The notes beneath the pieces were generated by a model, which saw only the letters and a program-made list of their open reading frames with translations, was not told where the DNA came from and did not search any database. A stretch of 64,000 bases of DNA from Paenibacillus sp. YPG26 (GTDB taxonomy: Bacteria > Bacillota > Bacilli > Paenibacillales > Paenibacillaceae), in assembly GCF_023704175.1 (NCBI RefSeq), contig NZ_CP084530.1, positions 244,501 through 308,500 of the forward strand, given 5' to 3'. The position numbers were made by a program, and so were the translations under genes. This document shows, one piece after another, positions 37,547 to 45,027 of this stretch (the stretch's first letter is position 1; each line of letters starts with the position of its first letter).

Positions 37547-37586
37547 AAGCAGCAGCTTAAGATAATGGAACTTAAGCATGCTGCTT
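37547..37586. repeat. 15-bp inverted repeat with one bulged base
   Basis: AAGCAGCAGCTTAAG pairs with CTTAAGCATGCTGCTT apart from one bulged A, with a 9-base loop. No T tract follows on either strand, so it is not a classical terminator. It sits in the 266-base gap between two minus-strand genes; nothing else was recognised there. Confidence 0.6.
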
Positions 37587-37703
37587 CAGGATAGAAAAGT
37601 AGAACTGCCTGCAACTGCAGCCGGGTTAGGATAAAGGCTGGGGTACGGACAGCCTCCGGGAGAGTTTGTCTGCGGCATTCCGCATAACTGATCAGAGCTG
37701 AAT

Positions 37704-38198
37704 TCAGGATGAACCCTTGATCCGCTGAATCCCTTGCACGAGATGTACCTTCTCACACTCATTCAGCGAATAAAGCACAGGTGCCGACGGAATATCAAAC
37801 TTCAGATGGGAATGAGGCAGCTCCGTTATTAAAGTTCCAATGGGCTGCTGAGTACTTTTGATGCGGATTACATTCCAGAATATTCTCGATCTATTATCCT
37901 CAGCACCCCATTTTTCAAGTGAGTTGCGGAAGAGTAGATTTTTCCCGATTATGAAGTCTTGCTCCTGAGGCGGCTCTGCCGCTTCGAATCCGGCATCATC
38001 AAGGGCATCGAATAGCGGGGGCATAAGCTGATCCAGATAGTGCCCATAGGCGGCATCCTCGATTTCACGAAAAGCTGCCGTCAGCTCATCAAGCATCGAA
38101 TCATATAAAGTCTTCCATACTGATTGGATATACGCGTTACCTGCTTCGCCGATTTCCTGGATGGTCATGCCTTGATGAAATAGGGGTTTCTGTGTCAT
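37704..38198 (-). CDS. Hypothetical protein, 164 aa
   Basis: The start is the ATG at 38198 with AGGAGG seven bases upstream; the frame stays open to 38372, but that region is the divergent promoter area. It is a soluble acidic protein with a helical N-terminal half (IQEIGEAGNAYIQSVWKTL). It ends in a beta-rich part (FWNVIRIKSTQQPIG, LITELPHSHLKFDIP). No family recognised. It is divergent from the MerR-type gene, 174 bases apart, so the two may share control. Confidence 0.65.
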   Translation of the reverse strand: MTQKPLFHQGMTIQEIGEAGNAYIQSVWKTLYDSMLDELTAAFREIEDAAYGHYLDQLMPPLFDALDDAGFEAAEPPQEQDFIIGKNLLFRNSLEKWGAEDNRSRIFWNVIRIKSTQQPIGTLITELPHSHLKFDIPSAPVLYSLNECEKVHLVQGIQRIKGSS

Positions 38199-38314
38199 AT
38201 ATATTCCTCCTTGAATTGGACTGTCTCCATCATATAACATGGAGGCAAATGGAAGGGTTAATCGAATATTATTGAGGTGTATCAAGGGAAGATAGCGGAT
38301 AACATTACATCGAG

Positions 38315-38344
38315 TTGAATGTTTTTGGCATTGGATTGAATGTT
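38315..38344 (+). promoter_or_regulatory. Direct repeat TTGAATGTT x2, 21 bases apart
   Basis: Two exact 9-base copies (38315-38323 and 38336-38344) are spaced by two helical turns, just ahead of a regulator gene that itself has two DNA-binding domains. This is a candidate binding site, but unproven; MerR sites are usually inverted repeats. Confidence 0.35.
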
Positions 38345-38372
38345 CACGTACTTCTTCTAAGGGTGGGATCAC

Positions 38373-39077
38373 ATGAGCTTCCGGTCAAAAGAATTAGCAG
38401 AGAAATACGGGTTAAGCGCCAGCACCTTGCGTAACTACGAAGCAAAGGGGCTGCTTCCCCCCGCGGAACGGTCGGCAGGTGGATACCGGATCTACACAGA
38501 GCGGCACGAGGCTTACCTGGCATGTATTCATGCCATGGCGGCTGCGTTCGGTATCGAAATAACGGGCGGGGTGATGCACTGCCTCAGGCGAAATGAGCTG
38601 GGTGAAGCACTGTGGATCGTTAGGGACAGGGAGGTTAAGTTTCACCAGGAGAAAGAGAAGCTGGACCAGCTGATAGGGGAGTTGAGATTGTATTCTGAAG
38701 GGGGCCAAGCTTACGACTTGAACCAGCAATTCAGCATTCATGAGGCTTCCAGACGGACAGGGGCTCCCAAATCGGCAATCCGGTACTGGGAGGAATGTGG
38801 TCTGCTCACAACAGATCGGAACCCTGAGAACAGATACCGACTTTATGGTGAAGCCCATCTTTTTAAAATTGGACTGATCCAGACGCTGCAAAGCGCTCTC
38901 TATTCCAATGACACTATAAGCTTGAAGCAGTCCATTGCAAGCCTGGACTTAGAGGACACCCAGCGTACAATACAGCTCGCGGACAATATCCATGCTTATC
39001 TGAACAGAACGATCAAGCTTCAGGTGAAGGCCCTATACTTTCTACATCGATTGGTTGATTTGGAAAATATTGATTGA
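38373..39077 (+). CDS. MerR-family regulator with two HTH domains
   Basis: 234 residues. The N-terminal segment (KELAEKYGLSASTLRNYEAKGLLPP with GYRIY) is a MerR winged helix-turn-helix. A second one starts near residue 120 (FSIHEASRRTGAPKSAIRYWEECGLL with NRYRLY). Such double-HTH MerR proteins can bind as one chain using both halves. No cysteine pair for metal sensing and no drug-binding domain is evident; the C-terminal part is helical. The ATG at 38373 follows AGGGTGGG. The stop overlaps the -35 box of the next gene. Confidence 0.85.
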   Translation: MSFRSKELAEKYGLSASTLRNYEAKGLLPPAERSAGGYRIYTERHEAYLACIHAMAAAFGIEITGGVMHCLRRNELGEALWIVRDREVKFHQEKEKLDQLIGELRLYSEGGQAYDLNQQFSIHEASRRTGAPKSAIRYWEECGLLTTDRNPENRYRLYGEAHLFKIGLIQTLQSALYSNDTISLKQSIASLDLEDTQRTIQLADNIHAYLNRTIKLQVKALYFLHRLVDLENID

Positions 39078-39124
39078 CAGGCAATATATTAATCCCGCAG
39101 AATATGGACAGAGCGTTGCTCTGT
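39074..39124 (+). promoter_or_regulatory. Promoter and operator of the tetR-lgt pair
   Basis: A consensus TTGACA (39074-39079) is 18 bases from CAGAAT. The palindrome ACAGAG-N5-CTCTGT (39108-39124) lies at the expected start of transcription, about 15 bases before the TetR start. The 17-bp size and placement fit a self-regulated TetR operator. Confidence 0.55.
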
Positions 39125-39139
39125 TAAGGGGGGTTCCCG

Positions 39140-39748
39140 GTGACAAGAGTCGTTAAACAACCCGAGGAAAGAAAAGAGGAATTACTGGGCGTTGCGATCA
39201 AGCTATTCCTGGAGAAGGGCTATGTCCATACGTCGGTCAAGGACATTTACACCGCGGTAGGTGGCTCTTTCGGGATGTTTTATCACCATTTCAAGTCGAA
39301 GGAGGAGATCTTTGAGGCAGCGATGAATAGGTACACAGACCAGTTCGTTAAGGGAATATCGGATATTTTGCAAAACGCAGAAATTCCCTTTGAGCAGCGG
39401 TATCAGCTTGTTTTTTCGCATTGGCTGGGGTTAATTCGCGGGCGTGATCAAGTGCGCGGTACGCAGCATGATGTGGACGTCTTTCGAGCCTTGTCGGGGA
39501 AAATGTTAAGTGGAGCCATCCACCCAGTTACACTTTATATAGATGAAGGTGTAGAGAGGGGATTGATGAGCACCGATAACAGCCGTCAGTCTGCCATTGT
39601 ATTGGTCTATGGCCTGTTCGGGTTGACCCAGGAGGAACGGAACCGCCTGGCATGCAGTGCCAATGCCTCTCACATTTTCGCTCAGGCATCAAGGCTCGTC
39701 TCTCTGCTGCTTGGCGCCAATGAGGACACTTTCGCTTTTACACAATGA
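39140..39748 (+). CDS. TetR-family regulator
   Basis: 202 residues with a GTG start at 39140 after AAGGGGGG. The N-terminal helix-turn-helix is typical (AIKLFLEKGYVHTSVKDI, then FGMFYHHFKSKEEIFEAA). The C-terminal ligand-binding part is unassigned. It ends 23 bases before an lgt-like gene and is probably co-transcribed with it, so control of prolipoprotein modification or of itself is likely. The palindrome just upstream is the natural target. Confidence 0.88.
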   Translation: MTRVVKQPEERKEELLGVAIKLFLEKGYVHTSVKDIYTAVGGSFGMFYHHFKSKEEIFEAAMNRYTDQFVKGISDILQNAEIPFEQRYQLVFSHWLGLIRGRDQVRGTQHDVDVFRALSGKMLSGAIHPVTLYIDEGVERGLMSTDNSRQSAIVLVYGLFGLTQEERNRLACSANASHIFAQASRLVSLLLGANEDTFAFTQ

Positions 39749-39771
39749 GGATATAGGAAGGGGTAGAACGT

Positions 39772-40536
39772 GTGCATAATGACTTGTTAACCATTGGTCC
39801 GCTCACGATTCACGGTTATGGATTGATGATTGCGCTGGGTATCCTTGCAGCTTATTCCGTCGCTGTATACCGGGCCAAGCGTCATCAGCTCGAGGGCGAT
39901 CATATATCATCGCTGACTATCTGGTGCCTGATGGGTGGAATATTTGGTGCCAAGCTGTTGTACTGGTTGACTCAAATTAACAGCATCATTCAAGATCCAT
40001 CGTTATTGCTAAACTTCGCAGATGGTTTTGTCGTATATGGAGGTATTATCGGGGGAATCCTGGCAGGATATTTATACTGCCGCAGGACTAAGCTTCCTTT
40101 CATGCAGTATTTCGATCTGATCATTCCATCGGTTGCGCTCGCGCAAGGATTTGGACGAATCGGATGCTTTCTCGCGGGCTGCTGTTATGGTCTGGAGACA
40201 TCGAGCTGGTATGGGGTTGTTTTTCCAGAGGACTCTTTTGCCCCGGGCGGCGTCGCATTGATTCCTACCCAATTGATTGCAAGCGGCCTTGATTTTCTTC
40301 TCTTCTTCGTATTAGTGCTCTTTGCTAGAAAGAAGAAAGTTCATGGACAAGTCGCCGCATTGTACCTGTTGTTATATAGCGCTGGGAGATTCGTTCTCGA
40401 GTTTTATAGGGGGGATCTCATTCGCGGCAATGTGGGCGCGCTGTCCACGTCTCAATTTATAGCCATCATTCTATTTGTGATTAGCATCGGGATGCTGGTG
40501 ATCTCCTCGAAGGGACAGAAGCTGAAGACGCCTTAA
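39772..40536 (+). CDS. lgt: Prolipoprotein diacylglyceryl transferase (Lgt)
   Basis: A 254-residue polytopic membrane enzyme that transfers diacylglycerol from phosphatidylglycerol to the lipobox Cys of prolipoproteins. Hallmarks are HGYGLMIALG at the N-terminus, GFVVYGGIIGG, the signature GFGRIGCFLAGCCYG, and GRFVLEFYRGD near the end. The GTG start at 39772 follows AGGAAGGGG. Length is slightly short for the family. Pairing with a TetR regulator, rather than with hprK as in the usual housekeeping locus of Firmicutes, suggests a second, inducible copy; only the rest of the genome can show that. Confidence 0.9.
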   Translation: MHNDLLTIGPLTIHGYGLMIALGILAAYSVAVYRAKRHQLEGDHISSLTIWCLMGGIFGAKLLYWLTQINSIIQDPSLLLNFADGFVVYGGIIGGILAGYLYCRRTKLPFMQYFDLIIPSVALAQGFGRIGCFLAGCCYGLETSSWYGVVFPEDSFAPGGVALIPTQLIASGLDFLLFFVLVLFARKKKVHGQVAALYLLLYSAGRFVLEFYRGDLIRGNVGALSTSQFIAIILFVISIGMLVISSKGQKLKTP

Positions 40537-40560
40537 GCGTCCTCTAGATTAAATGGTAAT

Positions 40561-40608
40561 AAGGATAGATAAGATCAGATATTCTGATCCTTCTATCCTT
40601 TTTCTTTT
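40561..40608 (+). terminator. Terminator after lgt
   Basis: An imperfect hairpin (AGGATAGA...GATCAG / CTGATC...TCTATCCT) with an ATATT loop, ending in TTTTTCTTTT. Confidence 0.8.
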
Positions 40609-40639
40609 GCCGCGATCAAAATAAAGGAATGGGCATTAA

Positions 40640-40676
40640 ATAATCGATTGATTATATAAGTGGATCATTATATATT
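40640..40676 (+). promoter_or_regulatory. ars promoter with ArsR-type operator
   Basis: TTGATT (40648-40653), 17 bases, TATATT (40671-40676). The palindrome ATAATC-GATT-GATTAT (40640-40655) overlaps the -35 box, where a metalloid-responsive repressor would block polymerase. Confidence 0.6.
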
Positions 40677-40724
40677 TATCAAGGAACAACAGACTCCTGC
40701 CTGCTTAAGAGAGGAGAAATAGCA

Positions 40725-41051
40725 ATGACCATGGAGATTGAAAGGATGGCCGACATCCTGAAGCTGCTTGGAGATAAGACCAGACTGACGATTATGGCTT
40801 TACTTTATGAAAAAGAGCTTTGCGTATGTGAGATCGTTGATTTCCTTAAGACAAGCCAGCCCAACATCAGCCAGCATATGCGGAAATTGAAGAACGGCGG
40901 GTTGGTCAAAGAGGCGAAGAGAGGCCAGTGGGTATACTATTCACTGGATATCGAAGATAAGCCTTTTATCCGTGAAATTCTAAGGCATGTCCCTTCCCAG
41001 AAGGGGATGATTCAGCAGGCAAATTGTGAAGACAATGACTGCTGTATCTGA
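40725..41051 (+). CDS. arsR: ArsR-family arsenic-responsive repressor
   Basis: A 108-residue winged-helix repressor. ELCVCEIVDFL carries the Cys-x-Cys metalloid site in the recognition region, and QPNISQHMRKLKNGGLV is the DNA-reading helix. A further cysteine cluster ends the protein (ANCEDNDCCI). GAGAGGAG precedes the ATG. It is first in an arsRBC operon and should release its promoter when arsenite or antimonite binds. Confidence 0.93.
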   Translation: MTMEIERMADILKLLGDKTRLTIMALLYEKELCVCEIVDFLKTSQPNISQHMRKLKNGGLVKEAKRGQWVYYSLDIEDKPFIREILRHVPSQKGMIQQANCEDNDCCI

Positions 41052-41072
41052 TGATAACAACAGGAGGTTCAT

Positions 41073-42365
41073 ATGGTTTATGCTGCAGTTCTAATATTTC
41101 TGATTACCCTTGTGTTTGTTATTTGGCAGCCCAGAGGGCTGAACATTGGATGGTCGGCGCTTGGCGGGGCCGTGGTGGCCTTGATATGCGGGGTAGTTAC
41201 ACTCGGGGATGTGGCGGATGTCACGATGATCGTCTGGAATGCCACCTTGACCTTCGTTGCCATTATCCTGATCTCACTTATTCTGGAGGAGATCGGGTTC
41301 TTTGAGTGGGCGGCACTGCACATGGCGCGGGCGGCTAAGGGAAATGGGATTAGCATGTTCATCTACGTCATCCTTTTAGGCGCGGTGGTGTCTGCCTTAT
41401 TTGCCAATGATGGGGCGGCCTTGATTCTGACACCGATTGTGCTGGCCATGGTTCGGGCGCTTAAATTTGATACCCGGATGGTCCTGCCTTTCATTATGGC
41501 ATGCGGATTTATCGCGGATACAACCTCGCTGCCTTTCGTGATTAGCAATCTGGTCAATATCGTGTCGGCAGACTATTTTGACATTGGATTTATGGAGTAT
41601 ACGGTCCATATGTTCGTTCCCAATCTATTCTCGTTAGCTGCTAGTATTCTGGTACTCTATCTATTATTCCGTAAGAGTATTCCAAGACATTACCAGGTTG
41701 AACAGCTGAAAAAGCCCCGGGAAGCGATTAAAGACTTGCGTATGTTTCGATTCGCCTGGGTCATTCTAGGGGTGCTCTTAGCTGCTTACTTTCTAAGTGA
41801 ATTCGTAGCGCTGCCCGTTTCGCTCTTCGCCGGAATTGCTGCGATAGCCTTTATATCAGCGGCTGGTTCAAGTAAGGCAGTGAATTTAAAGACCGTGATC
41901 CAGGGCGCGCCTTGGAATGTGGTGGTCTTTTCGATTGGCATGTATGTCGTAGTATACGGATTGCGCAATGTGGGGTTAACGGATCAACTGGGGAACTTGA
42001 TTGAGTGGATTGCTGAGCAGGGGCTGTATGCGTCAACGATCGGGATGGGCTTCCTGGCAGCAGTGCTGTCATCTATCATGAACAATATGCCTACGGTGAT
42101 GATCGATGCTCTCGCAATCAAGGGAACGCACACAGAAGGTGCGATTCGGGAAGCTCTTATTTATGCGAATGTGATCGGTTCAGATCTTGGGCCCAAAATC
42201 ACGCCGATCGGGTCCTTGGCGACCTTGTTATGGCTTCACGTGTTGTCCGGCAAGGGCGTGAAAATCACGTGGGGTTATTACCTCAAAGTCGGACTTATTC
42301 TGACCGTGCCAACCTTATTCGTTGCATTAACCGGGCTGTATGTATGGCTGCGGTTAATTTCATAG
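41073..42365 (+). CDS. arsB: Arsenite efflux pump ArsB
   Basis: A 430-residue inner-membrane antiporter with about twelve helices. [40 protein letters not shown] and [19 protein letters not shown] are family signatures. It exports arsenite (and antimonite) and can use proton motive force alone; no arsA is present here. CAGGAGG lies just before the ATG, 21 bases after arsR. Confidence 0.93.
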   Translation: MVYAAVLIFLITLVFVIWQPRGLNIGWSALGGAVVALICGVVTLGDVADVTMIVWNATLTFVAIILISLILEEIGFFEWAALHMARAAKGNGISMFIYVILLGAVVSALFANDGAALILTPIVLAMVRALKFDTRMVLPFIMACGFIADTTSLPFVISNLVNIVSADYFDIGFMEYTVHMFVPNLFSLAASILVLYLLFRKSIPRHYQVEQLKKPREAIKDLRMFRFAWVILGVLLAAYFLSEFVALPVSLFAGIAAIAFISAAGSSKAVNLKTVIQGAPWNVVVFSIGMYVVVYGLRNVGLTDQLGNLIEWIAEQGLYASTIGMGFLAAVLSSIMNNMPTVMIDALAIKGTHTEGAIREALIYANVIGSDLGPKITPIGSLATLLWLHVLSGKGVKITWGYYLKVGLILTVPTLFVALTGLYVWLRLIS

Positions 42366-42396
42366 ATAACTAAGATGAAGAGAGGGTATGATGATC

Positions 42397-42819
42397 ATGG
42401 ATAAAAAACTAGTATATTTTCTGTGCACAGGGAACTCCTGTCGGAGTCAGATTGCTGACGGCTTCTTGAGCAGGCTTGGCAGCGAACGTTATGAAGTTCA
42501 TAGCGCGGGACTTGAAGCTCATGGATTGAACCCGCGGGCTGTACAGGTTATGAAGGAAGCAGGCGTAGATATCAGCAGCAATACGTCTAACGTAATTGAT
42601 CCTGAGCTTCTAAATCGTGCCGACTATGTAATTACGCTGTGCGGCCATGCCGATGAGCATTGTCCTGTTATCGCTAATCCGAGTGTAACGAAGTGGCACT
42701 GGGGATTCGACGACCCGGCCAAAGCTACAGGGACCGAAGAAGAGATCATGGCACAGTTCCGGAAGGTTCGCGATGAAATTAAGGGCCGGGTGGAGAAGTT
42801 CCTGGTGGAAGGTAGATAA
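42397..42819 (+). CDS. arsC: Arsenate reductase, thioredoxin-dependent (ArsC)
   Basis: 140 residues when started at the third of three nearby in-frame ATGs (42388, 42391, 42397). The third has the best distance to AGAGAGGG and puts the catalytic cysteines at 10, 82 and 89, exactly as in the pI258/Bacillus enzyme. CTGNSCRS is the phosphate-type loop, and [10 protein letters not shown] holds the two relay cysteines. It reduces arsenate to arsenite for export by ArsB, using thioredoxin. Confidence 0.93.
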   Translation: MDKKLVYFLCTGNSCRSQIADGFLSRLGSERYEVHSAGLEAHGLNPRAVQVMKEAGVDISSNTSNVIDPELLNRADYVITLCGHADEHCPVIANPSVTKWHWGFDDPAKATGTEEEIMAQFRKVRDEIKGRVEKFLVEGR

Positions 42820-42861
42820 ACCTCCAGGGATAAGAGTGAATTATCGCCAACAAATCATATG

Positions 42862-42900
42862 CTGCTTGGACAGACAAGTGCTGTTTAGGCAGCCTTTTTT
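42862..42900 (+). terminator. Terminator of the ars operon
   Basis: A 12-bp stem containing G.U pairs (CTGCTTGGACAG / CTGTTTAGGCAG) with a 7-base loop, followed by CCTTTTTT. Confidence 0.75.
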
Positions 42901-43050
42901 GATATAATCCACAACCCATACTGTCCCAATAATTTTCTGTTCATTAGATATGACAACAACAGTTCCAACAGTAGGGGTATACGGACTAGCCAACTATTCG
43001 AAAAAAATGAAAATCCACCCCTCTTGACTTCCAATATTTCCATGTTACCA

Positions 43051-43071
43051 TATAACCGACAGGCAGTCGGT
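43051..43071 (+). promoter_or_regulatory. TetR-type operator overlapping a -10 box
   Basis: The palindrome ACCGAC-AGGCA-GTCGGT (43055-43071) runs directly on from TATAAC (43051-43056) and lies 26 bases before the TetR start. A partial repeat CGGTCGGTA follows. The 17-bp length suits autorepression by the adjacent regulator. Confidence 0.6.
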
Positions 43072-43096
43072 CGGTATAGAAAGGAGTTGATACATT

Positions 43097-43747
43097 ATGA
43101 GAGTTAAAAAAGAAGCGGAAGAGCGCAGGAATGAAATTCTGGATGCGGCGGATGAGCTGTTTGGTAAGAAGGGCTTTGACAGCACGAGTACCAATGACCT
43201 TCTTGAAAAGGTCGGTATTGCCCGGGGGACGTTGTATCACCACTTCAAATCGAAGGAGGATATTATGGATGCGCTGATTGAGCGGTATAATATCCGCATT
43301 CTTACAGCGGCCCGGGAAATTGCTCTGGATACAAGCATCCCTGTCATCGAGCGTCTGATTCGCGCTGTGATGGCACTGAATCTTGGCGGCGGGAGCAGCA
43401 GTAAGGAAATTATGGAGCACATTCATAAGCCACAGAACGCGCTTATGCACCAGAAGATCCAGAAGAGCATCATTAATGGCGTTACGCCGATCCTGGCAGG
43501 AATTATCCGCGAAGGTACCGGGCAGGGACTATTCAGCACCCCGTATCCGTATGAATCCATGGAGATGATCGTGATCTATGCGAATACTATTTTTGATGGA
43601 GATATGGTGCCGATGACAGGCGAGGAGCGCACTTCGCGAATAGGGGCTTTTATATGCAATGTTGAAAGGTTGCTCGGTGCCCAGAGGGGAAGTCTTATGG
43701 AGGTTGTGCGGATGTTTGGCGGAGGTGATGAAGAGGGCCATGAGTAA
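43097..43747 (+). CDS. TetR-family regulator of the efflux operon
   Basis: 216 residues, ATG after AAAGGAG. The helix-turn-helix is ADELFGKKGFDSTSTNDLL and GIARGTLYHHFKSKEDIMDAL. The C-terminal part would bind an unknown ligand. It is the first gene of an operon with an MFS exporter and an FtsX-type ABC transporter and overlaps the MFS start, so it probably represses all four genes. Confidence 0.9.
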   Translation: MRVKKEAEERRNEILDAADELFGKKGFDSTSTNDLLEKVGIARGTLYHHFKSKEDIMDALIERYNIRILTAAREIALDTSIPVIERLIRAVMALNLGGGSSSKEIMEHIHKPQNALMHQKIQKSIINGVTPILAGIIREGTGQGLFSTPYPYESMEMIVIYANTIFDGDMVPMTGEERTSRIGAFICNVERLLGAQRGSLMEVVRMFGGGDEEGHE

Positions 43748-45011
43748 GCCGGATAAATCCTTCAGGAGGTTTCTTCTGTTGTGGTCGGGACAATTGGTGT
43801 CGGCGATAGGAAGCGGGCTTACTTCATTCGGACTTGGGGTTTATGTATTCCAGCAGACGGGCATGGCCTCGGCTATGGCGCTTGTGACTTTGCTTGCATT
43901 TAGCCCATCGCTTCTCTTGAGCGCATTTGCAGGTGTGCTGGCAGACCGTTATGACCGCAGGCTTCTCATGGTTCTGGGCGATAGTCTTTCGGCACTCGGA
44001 CTCGTATTCATCCTCGTATGCATGCTGAGCGGAGAAGCTATGTTATGGCAGATCTGTGTGGGGGTCACCATTAGCTCGGTGTTCTCGTCACTGCTTGAGC
44101 CCGCATACAAAGCTACGGTGACGGATTTGCTTACGGAAGAGGAGTACACGAAGGCAAGCGGCCTTGTACAAGTAGCAGGCTCGGCCAAGTTCCTGATATC
44201 TCCCGTCATTGCGGGCTTACTGCTCACTTGGGCGGATATCAAGCTGCTGCTTGTTATAGACATTGCTACAGTTATTATCACCGTATTGACGACTCTTGCC
44301 GTACGCAGCGGTCTGGCTTCCAAGACCCGCGAGCAGACCTCATCGTTCATCCGTGAATTCAGGGAGGGCTGGAACGCAGTCTCGGGAAATCGGGGTGTGC
44401 TTGTACTGGTGCTCATCACCTCGGTGCTGACTTTTTTCCTCGGATTTATTGAGACGCTCTCGATACCCATGCTGCTTAGCTTCACGACCAGCTCTTTGGC
44501 AGGTACGATTGTTACCGTCATCGCTTCAGGAATGCTTGTGTCCAGCGCGGTAATAGGGTTCATTCCCATCAAGAGGAACTTTGTGAGAATTCTCTCTATT
44601 TCGCTGTTCGGTATCGGTATAGGTATGGCGGGATTCGGACTGCGTGAGAACCTGATTATGGTCGGTATTTCTGGATTCTTCTTTTTTGCCATGCTGCCAT
44701 TCGCCAATATGAGTCTGGATTACTTGGTACGCACCAACCTTGATCAGGCTGTTCAGGGCCGGGCGTGGGCATTGGTCGGAGTTCTATCACAGCTTGGATT
44801 CGTCGCGGCTTACGCACTTTCCGGAGTGTTGGCCGACTATGTGTTCACTCCATTATTAGTTGAAGGCGGAGCGCTTGCAGACAGTGTGGGCAGGATTATC
44901 GGCACAGGCGGCGGCAGGGGAACCGGATTTCTCATTATCATCGCCGGACTGCTGCTGTGCGTAACCTCGGTCCTTCTGCGCCGATTGAAATCGGTCGCGA
45001 AGCTCGAATAA
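43740..45011 (+). CDS. MFS transporter, probable drug efflux
   Basis: About 423 residues from the ATG at 43740, which overlaps the TetR stop; ATG 43728 is also possible but sits only two bases after GGAGG. There are about 12 membrane segments with the loop 2-3 motif GVLADRYDRRLLM. The layout (RRFLLLWSGQLVSAIGSGL at the start) is that of the MdfA/MefA-like efflux group. Substrate unknown. It is translationally coupled to its regulator. Confidence 0.85.
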   Translation: MSKPDKSFRRFLLLWSGQLVSAIGSGLTSFGLGVYVFQQTGMASAMALVTLLAFSPSLLLSAFAGVLADRYDRRLLMVLGDSLSALGLVFILVCMLSGEAMLWQICVGVTISSVFSSLLEPAYKATVTDLLTEEEYTKASGLVQVAGSAKFLISPVIAGLLLTWADIKLLLVIDIATVIITVLTTLAVRSGLASKTREQTSSFIREFREGWNAVSGNRGVLVLVLITSVLTFFLGFIETLSIPMLLSFTTSSLAGTIVTVIASGMLVSSAVIGFIPIKRNFVRILSISLFGIGIGMAGFGLRENLIMVGISGFFFFAMLPFANMSLDYLVRTNLDQAVQGRAWALVGVLSQLGFVAAYALSGVLADYVFTPLLVEGGALADSVGRIIGTGGGRGTGFLIIIAGLLLCVTSVLLRRLKSVAKLE

Positions 45012-45027
45012 GGAGGCGACTTATGTT

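Noticed and set aside
37547..37586. Terminator of the uracil-DNA glycosylase region
   Set aside because: The stem is long, but no T tract follows on either strand, and it lies upstream, not downstream, of the glycosylase gene.
42388..42396. First ATG as arsC start
   Set aside because: It is two bases from the RBS and would shift the catalytic cysteines away from the family positions 10, 82 and 89.
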